Shown: positions 40,143 through 53,316 of the stretch, piece by piece
Layout: every line of letters begins with the position of its first letter
How positions within the stretch are numbered: position 1 is the first letter of the stretch
Source of the DNA: Colletes latitarsis
Taxonomy: Eukaryota > Arthropoda > Insecta > Hymenoptera > Colletidae
NCBI RefSeq assembly: GCF_051014445.1
Contig: NC_135141.1
Span: 4,216,001 to 4,280,000, forward strand
Reading direction: 5' to 3'
Length of the DNA: 64,000 nt
The notes under the pieces: generated by a model
Seen by the model: the letters and a program-made list of their open reading frames with translations, nothing else
Database searches by the model: none
What the model was told of the DNA's origin: nothing
Translations under genes and position numbers: made by a program

Positions 40143-41221
40143 CGGTTTTATCCTCTAAAATATTGATCGATACCAGGTTTAATTGAATGGTACTGTGTGG
40201 TTCCACATTACTACGTGATTCAAACCCAGACCTAACCTAGGATCTGGCCAACAAGTATGCGAAGAAGGTAAAATCATGAGCCAGATGCGGGCACAACCCA
40301 AACCTAACCCAGACCTAACCGGTGTTACCGACTAAAATACTGACCGAATTCGGGTTTAATTCACTGTTACTGTGTGGTACCACATTACTACGTGATTCAG
40401 ACCCGAAAAAACCCAGGCTGTGGTAAACAAGTACGCGAAGAAGGCAAAATCATGATCCAGATGCGGGCATAACACAGATCTAACCAAGACCTAACCGGTG
40501 TTATCCTATAAAATATTGATCGAAACCAGGTTTTATTGACTGTTACTGTGTGGTCCCACATTACCACGTGACTTAAACCCGAAAAAACCCAGTATCTGGC
40601 CAACAAGTATGCGAAGAAGGCAAAATCATGAGCCAGATGCGGGCATAACCCAGACCTAACACAGACCTGACCGGTTTTATCCTCTAAAATATTGATCGAT
40701 ACCAGGTTTAATTGAATGGTTCTGTGTGGTTCCACATTACTACGTGATTCAAACCCAGACCTAACCCAGGATCTGGCCAACACGTATGCGAAGAAGGCAA
40801 AGTCATGAGCCAGATGCGAGCACAACCCAGACCTAACCCAGACCTAACCGGTTTTATCCTCTAAAATATTGATCGTGACCAGGTTTAATTGACTGTTACT
40901 GTATGGTACCACATCACTACGTGATTCAAACCCAGACCTAACCCAGGATCTGGCCAACAGGTATGCGAAGAAGGCAAAGTCATGAGCCAGATGCGGGCAT
41001 AACCCAGACCTAACCCAGACCTAACCGGTGTTACCGACTAAAATATTGATCGAAACCAAGTTTAAGTGACTGTTTCTGAGTGGCACCACATTACTACGTG
41101 ATTCAAACCCTAAAAAACCAAGGATCTGGGCAACAAGAATGCGGAAAAGGCAAAATCATTAGCCAGATGCGGGCATAACCCAGACCTAACCCAGACCTAA
41201 CCGGTGTTACCGACTAAAATA

Positions 41222-41400
41222 CCGACCGAATTCGGGTTTAATTCACTGTTACTGTGTGGTACTACGTTACTACCTCATTTAAACACGAAAAAAGCCCTGG
41301 ATCTGGCCAACAAGTATGGGAAGAAGGCAAAATCATGAGCCAGACGCGGGCATAACCCAGACCTAACTCAGACCTAACTGGTGTTACCGACTAAAATACT
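41222..41400. repeat. Strongly diverged monomer in B (also 48806-48984 in C)
   Basis: This monomer carries GTACTACGTTACTACCTCATTT, AAACACGAAAAAAGCCCTGG and TATGGGAAGAAGG, an unusual density of private changes. The C copy has the same changes. At the matching place A has instead a second monomer of the AAGTTTAAGTGAC type (31140-31315), so this is a replacement of one monomer by another and not a simple deletion. Confidence 0.7.
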
Positions 41401-42596
41401 GACCGAATTCAGGTTTAATTCACTGTTACTATGTGGTACCACGTTGTTACGTGACTCAAACCCGAAAAAACCAAGGATCTGGACAACAAGTATGCGAAGA
41501 AGACAAAATCATGAGCCAGATGCGGGCATAACTCACAACTAACCCACACCTAACCGGTGTCATCCTTTAAAATATTGGTCGAAGCCAGGTTTAATTGACT
41601 GTTTCAATGCGGTACAACATTACTACGTGATTCAAACCCGAAAAAACCCAGGATCTGGCCAACAAGTATGCGAAGAAGGCGAAATCATGAGCCAGATGCG
41701 GGCTTAACCCAGACATAACACAGACCTAACCGGTGTTATCCACTAAAATATTGATCGATACCAGGTTTAATTGACTGTCACTATGTGGTGCCAAATTACT
41801 ACGTGATTCAAACCAGAAAAAACCCAGGATCCGGCCAACAAGTATGCGATGAAGGCAAAATCATGAGCCAGATGCGGGCATAACCCAGACGTAACCCAGA
41901 CCTAACCGGGGTTACCGACTAAAATACTGACCGAATCCAGGTTTAATTGACTGTCACTGTGATGTGCCACATTACTACGTGATTCAAACCAGAAAAAACA
42001 CAGGATCCGGCCAACAAGTATGCGATGAAGGCAAAATCATGAGCCAGATGCGGGCATAAGCCAGACCTAACCCAGACCTAACCGGTTTTATCCTCTAAAA
42101 TATTGATCGAAATCATGTTTAATTGACTGTTACTGTGTGGTGCCACATTGCTATCTGATTCAAACCCGAAAAAAACCCAGGATCTGGTAAACAAGTATGC
42201 GAAGAAGGCAAAATCATGAGCCAGATGCGGGTATAACCCAGACCTAACCCAGACCTGACCGGGGTTACCGACTAAAATACTGACCGAATCCAGGTTTAAT
42301 TGACTGTCACTGTGATGTGCCACATTACTACGTGATTCAAACCGAGACCTAACCCTGGATCTGGCCAACAAGTATGCGAAGAAGGCAAAATCATGAGCCA
42401 GATGCGGGCATAACCCAGACCTAACCCAGACCTAACCGGATTTATCCTCTAAGATATTGATCGATACAAGGTTTAATTGACTGTTACTGTGTGATACCAC
42501 ATTACTACGTGATGCATTACCCGAAAAAAACCCAGGATCTGGTAAACAAGTATGCGAAGAAGGCAAAATCATGAGCCAGATGCGGGCATAATCCAG

Positions 42597-42965
42597 ACCT
42601 AACCCAGTCATAACAGGTTTTGTCCTCTAAAATATTTATCGATACCAGGTTTAATTGAATTATACTGTGTGGTTCCACATTACTACGTGATTCAAACCCA
42701 GACCTTACCCAGGATCTGGCCAACAAGTATGCGATGAAGGCAAAATCATGAGCCAGATGCGGGCATAACCCAGACCTAACCCAGACCTAACCGGGGTTAC
42801 CGACTAAAATACTGACCGAATCCAGGTTTAATTGTCTGTCACTGTGATGTGGCACATTACTACGTGATTCAAACTCGAAAAAACCCCAGGATCTGGCCAA
42901 CAAGTATGCGAAGATGGCAAAATCATGAGCCAGATGCGGGCATAACCCAGACCTAACCCAGTCAT
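42597..42965. repeat. Two-monomer duplication at the B/C junction
   Basis: The rare stretch AACCCAGTCATAACAGG occurs at 42601 and again at 42955, 354 bp apart, but only once at the matching place in A (near 24791) and B (35371). The junction thus includes a partial extra copy of the unit start. It differs by GTTTTGTCC against GTTTTATCC. Confidence 0.78.
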
Positions 42966-45900
42966 AACAGGTTTTATCCTCTAAAATATTTATCGATACC
43001 AGGTTTAATTGAATTATACTGTGTGGTTCCACATTACTACGTGATTCAAACCCAGACCTTACCCAGGATCTGGCCAACAAGTATGCGATGAAGGCAAAAT
43101 CATGAGCCAGATGCGGGCATAACCCAGACCTAACCCAGACCTAACCGGGGTTACCGACTAAAATACTGACCGAATCCAGGTTTAATTGTCTGTCACTGTG
43201 ATGTGCCACATTACTAAGTGATTCAAACCCGAAAAAACCCAGGATCCGGCCAACAAGTATGCGAAGAAGGCAAAATCATGAGCCAGATGCGGGCATAACC
43301 CAGACCTAACCCAGACCAGACCGGTTTTATCCTCTAAAATATTGATCGATACCAGGTTTAACTGAATGGTACTGTGTGGTTCCACATTACTACATGATTC
43401 AAACCCAGACCTAACCCAGGATCTGGCCAACAGGTATGCGAAGAAGGCAAAGTCATGAGCCAGATGCGAGCACAACCCAGACCTAACCCGGACCTAACCG
43501 GTTTTATCATCTAAAATATTGATCGATACCAGGTTTAATTGACTGTTACTGTGTGGTGCCACATTACTACGTGATTCAAACCCGAAAAAACCCAGGATCC
43601 GACCAACAAGTATGCGAAGAAGGCAAAATCATGAGCCAGATGCGGGCATAACCCAGTCCTAACCCAGACCTAACCGGTGTCATCCTTTAAAATATTGATC
43701 GAAACCAGGATTTATTGACTGTTACTGTGCGGTAACACATTACTACGTGACTCAAATCTGAAAAAACCAAGGATCTGGCCAACAAGTATGCGAAGATGGC
43801 AAAATCATGAGCCAGATGCGGGCATAACCCAGACCTAGCCGGTTTTATCCTCGAAAATGTGGATCGAAACCAGGTTTAATTGACTGTTCAGTGTGGTATC
43901 ACATTACTATGTGCTTCAAACCGAGAAAACCCAGGATCTGGCCGACAAGTATGAGAAGAAGTCAAAATCATGAGCCAGATGCGGGCATAACCCAGACCTA
44001 ACCCACACCTAACCGGTGTCTTCCTTTAAAATATTGGTCGAAGCCAGGTTTAATTGACTGTTTCAATGTGGTACAGCATTACCACGTGATTCAAACCCGA
44101 AAAAACCCAGGATCTGGCCAACAAGTATGCGAAGAAGGCAAAATCATGAGCCATATGCGGGCATAGCCCAGACCTAACCCAGACCTAACCGGTTTTATCC
44201 TCTAAAATATTGATCGAAACCAGGTTTTAATGACTGTTACTGTGTGGTCCCACATTACCACGTGACTTAAACCCGAAAAAACCCAGGATCTGGCCAACAA
44301 GTATGCGAAGAAGGCAAAATCATGAGCCAGATGCGGGCATATGCCAGACCTAACCCAGACCTTACCGGTTTTATCCACTAAAATATTGATCGAAATCATG
44401 TTTAATTGACTGTTACTGTGTGGTGCCACATTACTACGTGATTCAGACTCGAAAAAACCCAGGATCTGATAAACAAGTGTGCGAAGAAGGCAAAATCATG
44501 AACCAAATGCGGGCATAACACAGACCTAACCCAGACCTAACCGGTGTTATCCACTAAAATATTGATCGATACCAGGTTTAATTGAATGGTACTGTGTGGT
44601 TCCACATTACAACGTGATTCAAACCCAGACCTAACCCAGGATCTGGCCAACAAGTATGCGAAGAAGGCAAAATCATGAGCCAGATGCGGGCTTAAGCCAG
44701 ACCTAACCCAGACCTAACCGGTTTTATCCTCTAAAATATTGATCGAAACCAGGTTTTATTGACAGTTACTGTGAGGTCCCACATTAACACGTGACTTAAA
44801 CCCGAAAAAAACCCAGGATCTGGCCAACAAGTATGCGAAGAAGGCAAAATCATGAGGCAGATGCGGGCATAAGCCAAACCTAACCCAGACCTTTCCGGTT
44901 TTATCCACTAAAATATTGATCGAAATCATGTTTAATTGACTGTCACTGTGTGGTGCCACATTGCTATCTGATTCAAACCCGAGAAAACCAAGGATCTGGC
45001 CAACAAGTATGCGAAGAAGGCAAAATCATGAGCCAGATGCGGGCATGACCCAGGCCTAACCCAGCCATTACCGGTTCTATCCTTTAAAATACTGACCGAA
45101 TCCAGGTTTAATTGACTGTCACTGTGAGGTGCCAAATTACTACGTGATTCAAACCAGAAAAAACCCAGGATCTAGCCAACAAGTATGCGAAGAAAGCAAA
45201 ATCATGAGCCAGATGCGGGCATAACCCAGACCTAACCCAGACCTGACCGGTTTTATCCTCTAAAATATTGATCTATACCAGGTTTAATTGAATGGTACTG
45301 TGTGGTTCCACATTACTATGTGACTCAAATCTGAAAAAACCCAGGATCTGGCCAACAACTATGCGAAGAAGGCAAAAACATGAGCCAGATGAGGGCATAA
45401 CCCAGACCTAACCCAGACCTAACCGGTTTTATCCTCTAAAATATTGATCGATACCAGGTTTAATTGAATGGTACTGTGTGGTTCCACATTACTACGTGAT
45501 TCAAACCCAGACCTAACCCAGGATCTGGCCAACAGCTATGCGAAGAAGGCAATGTCATGAGCCAGGTGCGGGCATAACCCAGACCTAACCCTGACCTAAC
45601 CGGTTTTATCCTCTAAAATATTGATCGATACCAGGTTTAATTGACTGTTACTGTGTGGTACCACATTACTACGTGATTCAAACCCGAAAAAACCCAGGAT
45701 CTGGCCAGCACGAATCCGGAAAAGGCAAAATCATGTGCCAGATGCGGGCATAACCCGGACCTAACCCAGACCTAACCGGTGTTACCGACTAAAATATTGA
45801 TCGAAACCAAGTTTAAGTGACTGTTTCTGAGTGATACCACATTACTACGTGATTCAAACCTTAAAAAACCAAGGATCTGGGCAACAAGAATGCGGAAAAG

Positions 45901-47692
45901 GCAAAATCATTAGCCAGATGCGGGCATAACCCAGACCTATCCCAGACCTAACCGGTGTTACCGACTAAAATACTGACCGAATCCAGGCTTAATTGACAGC
46001 TACTGTGTGGTACCACATTACTACGTGATTCAAACCCGAGAAAACCCAGGATATGGCCAACAAGTATGCGAAGAAGGCAAAATCATGAGCCATATGCGGG
46101 CATAACCCAGACCTAACCCAGACCTAACCGTTGTCATCCTTTAAAATATTGATCGAAACCAGGTTTTATTGACTGTTACTGTGTGGTCCCACATAACCAC
46201 GTGACTTAAAACCGAAAAAACCCAGGATCTGGGCAACAAGTATGCGATGAAGGCAAAATCATGAGCCAGATGCGGGCATGACCCAGACCTAACCCAGACC
46301 TGACCGGGGTTACCGACTAAAATACTGACCGAATCCAGGTTTAATTGACTGTCACTGTGAGGTGCCAAATTACTACGTGATTCAAACCAGAAAAAACCCA
46401 GGATCCGGCCAACAAGTATGCGATGAAGGCAAAATCATGAGCCAGATGCGGGCATAACCCAGACCTAACCCAGACCTAACCGGTGTTATCCACTAAAATA
46501 TTGATCGATACCAGGTTTAATTGAATGGTACTGTGTGGTTCCACATTACTACGTGATTCAAACCCAGACCTAACCCAGGATCTGGCCAACAAGTATGCGA
46601 AGAAGGCAAAATCATGAGCCAGATGCGGGCATAACCCAGACCTAACCCAGACCGAACCGAATTTATCCTCTAAAATATTGATCGATACAAGGTTTAATTG
46701 ACTGTTACTGTGTGATACCACATTACTACGTGATGCAAACCCGAAAAAACCCAGGATCTGGTAAACAAGTATGCGAAGAAGGCAAAATCATGAGCCAGAT
46801 GCGGGTATAACCCAGATCTAACCCAGACCTGACCGGGGTTACCGACTAAAATACTGACCGAATCCAGGTTTAATTGACTGTCACTGCGATGTGCCACATT
46901 ACTACGTGATTCAAACCCGAAAAAACCCAGGATCTGGCCAAAAAGTATGCGAAGAAGGCAAAATCATGAGCCAGATGCGGGCATGACCCAGATCTAACCC
47001 AGGCATTACCGGTTTTATCCTTTAAAATATTGATCGAAACCAGGTTTTATTGACTGTTACTGTGTGGTACCACATTACTACGTGATTCAAATCCGAAAGA
47101 ACCCAGGATCTGGCCAACAAGTATGCGGAAAAGGCAAAATCATGAGCCAGATGCGGGCATGACCCAGACCTAACCCAGACCTAACCGGTGTCATCCTTTA
47201 AAATATTGATCGAAACCAAGTTTAATGGACAGTTTCAGTGTGGTACCACATTACTACGTGACTTAAACCCGAAAAAACCCAGGATCTGGCCAACAAGTAT
47301 GCGAAGAAGGCAAAATCATGAGCCAGATGCGGGCATAAGCCAGACCTAACCCAGACCTAACCGGTTGTATCCTCTAAAATATTGATCGAAACCAGGTTTA
47401 ATTGAATTATACTGTGTGGTTCCACATTACTACGTGATTCAAACCCAGACCTAACCCAGGATCTGGCCATCAAGTATGCGAAGAAGGTAAAATCATGAGC
47501 CAGATGCGGGCATAACCCAGACCTAACCCAGACCTAACCGGTTTTATCATCTAAAATATTGATCGATACCAGGTTTAATTGACTGTTACTGTGTGGTACC
47601 ACATTACTACGTGATTCAAACCCAGACCTAACCCAGGATCTGGCCAACAAGTATGCGATGAAGGCAAAATCATGAGCCGGATGTGGGCATAG

Positions 47693-47726
47693 CCCAGACC
47701 TAACCCAGACCTTACCCAGACCTGAC
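47693..47726. repeat. Sub-repeat tract with three units (C copy)
   Basis: Three units identical to those at 40109-40142, displaced by exactly 7584 bp. The match confirms that the B-to-C duplication carried this expanded tract unchanged. Confidence 0.88.
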
Positions 47727-50700
47727 CGGTTTTATCCTCTAAAATATTGATCGATACCAGGTTTAATTGAATGGTACTGTGTGGTTCCACATTACTACGT
47801 GATTCAAACCCAGACCTAACCTAGGATCTGGCCAACAAGTATGCGAAGAAGGTAAAATCATGAGCCAGATGCGGGCACAACCCAAACCTAACCCAGACCT
47901 AACCGGTGTTACCGACTAAAATACTGACCGAATTCGGGTTTAATTCACTGTTACTGTGTGGTACCACATTACTACGTGATTCAGACCCGAAAAAACCCAG
48001 GCTGTGGTAAACAAGTACGCGAAGAAGGCAAAATCATGATCCAGATGCGGGCATAACACATACCTAACCAAGACCTAACCGGTGTTATCCTATAAAATAT
48101 TGATCGAAACCAGGTTTTATTGACTGTTACTGTGTGGTCCCACATTACCACGTGACTTAAACCCGAAAAAACCCAGTATCTGGCCAACAAGTATGCGAAG
48201 AAGGCAAAATCATGAGCCAGATGCGGGCATAACCCAGACCTAACACAGACCTGACCGGTTTTATCCTCTAAAATATTGATCGATACCAGGTTTAATTGAA
48301 TGGTTCTGTGTGGTTCCACATTACTACGTGATTCAAACCCAGACCTAACCCAGGATCTGGCCAACACGTATGCGAAGAAGGCAAAGTCATGAGCCAGATG
48401 CGAGCACAACCCAGACCTAACCCAGACCTAACCGGTTTTATCCTCTAAAATATTGATCGTGACCAGGTTTAATTGACTGTTACTGTGTGGTACCACATCA
48501 CTACGTGATTCAAACCCAGACCTAACCCAGGATCTGGCCAACAGGTATGCGAAGAAGGCAAAGTCATGAGCCAGATGCGGGCATAACCCAGACCTAACCC
48601 AGACCTAACCGGTGTTACCGACTAAAATATTGATCGAAACCAAGTTTAAGTGACTGTTTCTGAGTGGTACCACATTACTACGTGATTCAAACCCTAAAAA
48701 ACCAAGGATCTGGGCAACAAGAATGCGGAAAAGGCAAAATCATTAGCCAGATGCGGGCATAACCCAGACCTAACCCAGACCTAACCGGTGTTACCGACTA
48801 AAATACTGACCGAATTCGGGTTTAATTCACTGTTACTGTGTGGTACTACGTTACTACCTCATTTAAACACGAAAAAAGCCCTGGATCTGGCCAACAAGTA
48901 TGGGAAGAAGGCAAAATCATGAGCCAGATGCGGGCATAACCCAGACCTAACTCAGACCTAACTGGTGTTACCGACTAAAATACTGACCGAATTCAGGTTT
49001 AATTCACTGTTACTATGTGGTACCACGTTGTTACGTGACTCAAACCCGAAAAAACCAAGGATCTGGACAACAAGTATGCGAAGAAGACAAAATCATGAGC
49101 CAGATGCGGGCATAACTCACAACTAACCCACACCTAACCGGTGTCATCCTTTAAAATATTGGTCGAAGCCAGGTTTAATTGACTGTTTCAATGCGGTACA
49201 ACATTACTACGTGATTCAAACCCGAAAAAACCCAGGATCTGGCCAACAAGTATGCGAAGAAGGCGAAATCATGAGCCAGATGCGGGCTTAACCCAGACAT
49301 AACACAGACCTAACCGGTGTTATCCACTAAAATATTGATCGATACCAGGTTTAATTGACTGTCACTATGTGGTGCCAAATTACTACGTGATTCAAACCAG
49401 AAAAAACCCAGGATCCGGCCAACAAGTATGCGATGAAGGCAAAATCATGAGCCAGATGCGGGCATAACCCAGACGTAACCCAGACCTAACCGGGGTTACC
49501 GACTAAAATACTGACCGAATCCAGGTTTAATTGACTGTCACTGTGATGTGCCACATTACTACGTGATTCAAACCAGAAAAAACACAGGATCCGGCCAACA
49601 AGTATGCGATGAAGGCAAAATCATGAGCCAGATGCGGGCATAAGCCAGACCTAACCCAGACCTAACCGGTTTTATCCTCTAAAATATTGATCGAAATCAT
49701 GTTTAATTGACTGTTACTGTGTGGTGCCACATTGCTATCTGATTCAAACCCGAAAAAAACCCAGGATCTGGTAAACAAGTATGCGAAGAAGGCAAAATCA
49801 TGAGCCAGATGCGGGTATAACCCAGACCTAACCCAGACCTGACCGGGGTTACCGACTAAAATACTGACCGAATCCAGGTTTAATTGACTGTCACTGTGAT
49901 GTGCCACATTACTACGTGATTCAAACCGAGACCTAACCCTGGATCTGGCCAACAAGTATGCGAAGAAGGCAAAATCATGAGCCAGATGCGGGCATAACCC
50001 AGACCTAACCCAGACCTAACCGGATTTATCCTCTAAGATATTGATCGATACAAGGTTTAATTGACTGTTACTGTGTGATACCACATTACTACGTGATGCA
50101 TTACCCGAAAAAAACCCAGGATCTGGTAAACAAGTATGCGAAGAAGGCAAAATCATGAGCCAGATGCGGGCATAATCCAGACGTAACCAAGACCTAACCG
50201 GGGTTACCGACTAAAATACTGACCGAATCCAGGTTTAATTGACTGTCACTGTGATGTGCCACATTACTACGTGATTCAAACTCGAAAAAAACCCAGGATC
50301 TGGCCAACAAGTATGCGAAGATGGCAAAAGCATGAGCCAGATGCGGGCATAACCCAGACCTAACCCAGACATAACCGGTTTTATCCTCTAAAATATTGAT
50401 CGATACCAGGTTTAAATGACTGTTACTTTGTGGTACCACATTACTGCGTGATTCAAACCCGAAAAAACCCAGGATCTGGCCAACACGAATGCGGAAAAGG
50501 CAAAATCATGAGCCAGATGCGGGCATAACCCAGACCTAACCCAGACCTATCCGGTGTCATCCTTTAAAATATTGATCGAAACCATGATTTATTGAGTGCT
50601 ACTGTGTGGTACCACATTACTACGTGATTCAAATCCGACAAAACCCAGGATCTGGCAACAAGTATGCGAAGAAGGCAAAATCATGAGCCAGATGCGGGCA

Positions 50701-50874
50701 TAACCCAGACCTAACCCAGACCTAACCGGTGTCATCCTTTAAAATCTTGATCGAAACCAGGATTTATTGACTGTTACTGTGTGGTACCACATTACTACGT
50801 GACTCAAATCTGAAAAAACCCAGGATCTGGGCAACAAGTATGCGAAGAAGGCAAAATCATGAGCCAGATGCGGG

Positions 50875-53316
50875 CATAAACCAGACCTAACCGGTTTTAT
50901 CCTCTAAAATGTGGATCGAAACCAGGTTTAATTGACTGTTCAGTGTGGTATCACATTACTACGTGATTCAAACCGAGAAAACCCAGGATCTGGCCGACAA
51001 GTATGCGAAGAAGTCAAAATCATGAGCCAGATGCGGGCATAACCCAGACCTAACCAAGACCTAACCGGTGTTACCGACTAAAATACTGACCGCGTCCAGG
51101 TTTAATTGACTGTTACTGTGTGGTACCACATTACTACGTGATTCAAACCCGAAAAAAACCCAGGATATGGCCAACAAGTATGCGAAGAAGGCAAAACCAT
51201 GAGCCAGATGCGGGCATAACCCAGACCTAACCCAGACATAACCGGTTTTATCCTCTAAAATATTTATCGATACCAGGTTTAATTGAATTATACTGTGTGG
51301 TTCCACATTACTACGTGATTGAAACCCAGACCTTACCCAGGATCTGGCCAACAAGTATGCGATGAAGGCAAAATCATGAGCCAGATGTGGGCATAGCCCA
51401 GACCTAAACCAGACCTAACCGGATTTATCCCCTGAAATATTGATCGATACAAGGTTTAATTGACTGTTACTGTGTGGTACCACATTACTACTTCATGCAA
51501 CCCCGAAAAAACCCAGGATCTGGTAAACGAGTATGCGAAGAAGGCAAAATCATGAGCTAGATGCGGGCATAACCCAGACCTAACCCAGACATAACCGGTT
51601 TTATCCTCTAAAATATTTATCGATACCAGGTTTAATTGAATTATACTGTGTGGTCCCACATTACCACGTGACTTAAACCCGAAAAAACCCAGGATCTGGC
51701 CAACAAGTATGCGAAGAAGACAAAATCATGAGCCAGATGCGGGCATAAGCCAGACCTAACCCAGACCTTACCGGTTTCATCCACTAAAATATTGATCGAA
51801 ATCATGTTTAATTGACTGTTACTGTGTGGTGCCACATTACTACGTGATTCAGACCCGAAAAAACCCAGGATCTGGTAAACAAGTATGCGAAGAAGGCAAA
51901 ATCATGAGCCAGATGCGGGCATGACCCAGACCTAACCCAGCCATTACCGGTTTTATCCTTTAAAATACTGACCGAATCCAGGTTTAATTGACTGTCACTG
52001 TGAGGTGCCACATTACTATGTGACTCAAATCTGAAAAAACCCAGGATCTGGCCAACAAGTATGCGAAGAAGGCAAAATCATGAGCCAGATGCGGGCATAA
52101 ACCAGACCTAACCGGTTTTATCCTCTAAAATGTGGATCGAAACCAGGTTTAATTGACTGTTCAGTGTGGTATCACATTACTACGTGATTCAAACCGAGAA
52201 AACCCAGGATCTGGCCGACAAGTATGCGAAGAAGTCAAAATCATGAGCCAGATGCGGGCATAACCCAGACCTAACCAAGACCTAACCGGTGTTACCGACT
52301 AAAATACTGACCGCGTCCAGGTTTAATTGACTGTTACTGTGTGGTACCACATTACTACGTGATTCAAACCCAAAAAAAACCCAGGATATGGCCAACAAGT
52401 ATGCGAAGAAGGCAAAACCATGAGCCAGATGTGGGCATAGCCCAGACCTAAACCAGACCTAACCGGATTTATCCCCTGAAATATTGATCGATACAAGGTT
52501 TAATTGACTGTTACTGTGTGGTACCACATTACTACTTCATGCAATCCCGAAAAAACCCAGGATCTGGTAAACGAGTATGCGAAGAAGGCAAAATCATGAG
52601 CTAGATACGGGCATAACCCAGACCTAACCCAGACATAACCGGTTTTATCCTCTAAAATATTTATCGATACCAGGTTTAATTGAATTATACTGTGTGGTCC
52701 CACATTACCACGTGACTTAAACCCGAAAAAACCCAGGATCTGGCCAACAAGTATGCGAAGAAGGCAAAATCATGAGCCAGATGCGGGCATAAGCCAGACC
52801 TAACCCAGACCTTACCGGTTTTATCCACTAAAATATTGATCGAAATCATGTTTAATTGACTGTTACTGTGTGGTGCCACATTACTACGTGATTCAGACCC
52901 GAAAAAACCCAGGATCTGGTAAACAAGTATGCGAAGAACGCAAAATCATGAGCCAGATGCGGGCATAAGCCAGACCTAACCCAGACCTTACCGGTTTTAT
53001 CCACTAAAATATTGATCGAAATCATGTTTAATTGACTGTTACTGTGTGGTGCCACATTACTACGTGATTCAGACCCGAAAAAACCCAGGATCTGGTAAAC
53101 AAGTATGCGAAGAAGGCAAAATCATGAGCCAGATGCGGGCATGACCCAGACCTAACCCAGCCATTACCGGTTTTATCCTTTAAAATACTGACCGAATCCA
53201 GGTTTAGTTGACTGTCACTGTGAGGTGCCACATTACTATGTGACTCAAATCTGAAAAAACCCAGGATCTGGCCAACAAGTATGCGAAGAAGGCAAAATCA
53301 TGAGCCAGATGCGGGC
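50875..53316. repeat. 1221-bp seven-monomer tandem duplication
   Basis: 50875-52095 is followed by a second copy at 52096-53316. Both begin with CATAAACCAGACCTAACCGG and the GTGGATCGAAACC short monomer. The second copy lacks the CATAACCGG monomer of 51220-51395 and has one more ATCATGTTTAATT monomer, so internal offsets are 1221, 1044 and 1220. Shared oddities are GAGCTAGATGCGGG and CATGCAACCCCG (CATGCAATCCCG in the second). Confidence 0.8.
52765..53116. repeat. Single-monomer tandem duplication
   Basis: 52765-52940 and 52941-53116 are adjacent, nearly identical 176-bp monomers of the TATCCACTAAAATATT and ATCATGTTTAATTG type. The visible difference is GAACGCAAAATC against GAAGGCAAAATC. It is the smallest scale of recent duplication seen in the window. 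Confidence 0.75.

Larger units (their letters stand above)
33913..42596. repeat. Long higher-order unit, copy B (about 8.7 kb)
   Basis: The offset to A is 10933 at the start, then 10580, 10569, 10391, 9863, 10039 and 10040. Each change is one or more whole monomers or one 11-bp sub-repeat (plus single bases). The unit ends at about 42597 inside a sub-repeat tract: A and C continue CCAGACGTAACCAAGACC, while B switches to CCAGACCTAACCCAGTCATAA, which belongs to the unit start. It is nearly identical to C over about 7.4 kb. Confidence 0.83.
42597..51590. repeat. Long higher-order unit, copy C (about 9.0 kb)
   Basis: From 42780 the sequence repeats 35196 onward at a constant offset of 7584. By eye I found seven single-base differences from B: 47231, 48061, 48063, 48487, 48668, 48807 and 48929. 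After about 50172 it continues into the right part of A (32548-33966, offset 17624), which B lacks. C therefore carries the right end of the unit, as expected if B ended by an unequal exchange. Confidence 0.85.

Noticed and set aside
41222..41400. Inserted mobile element
   Set aside because: The stretch is diverged but aligns to a satellite monomer along its whole length, with normal spacing and no terminal repeats or target-site duplication.
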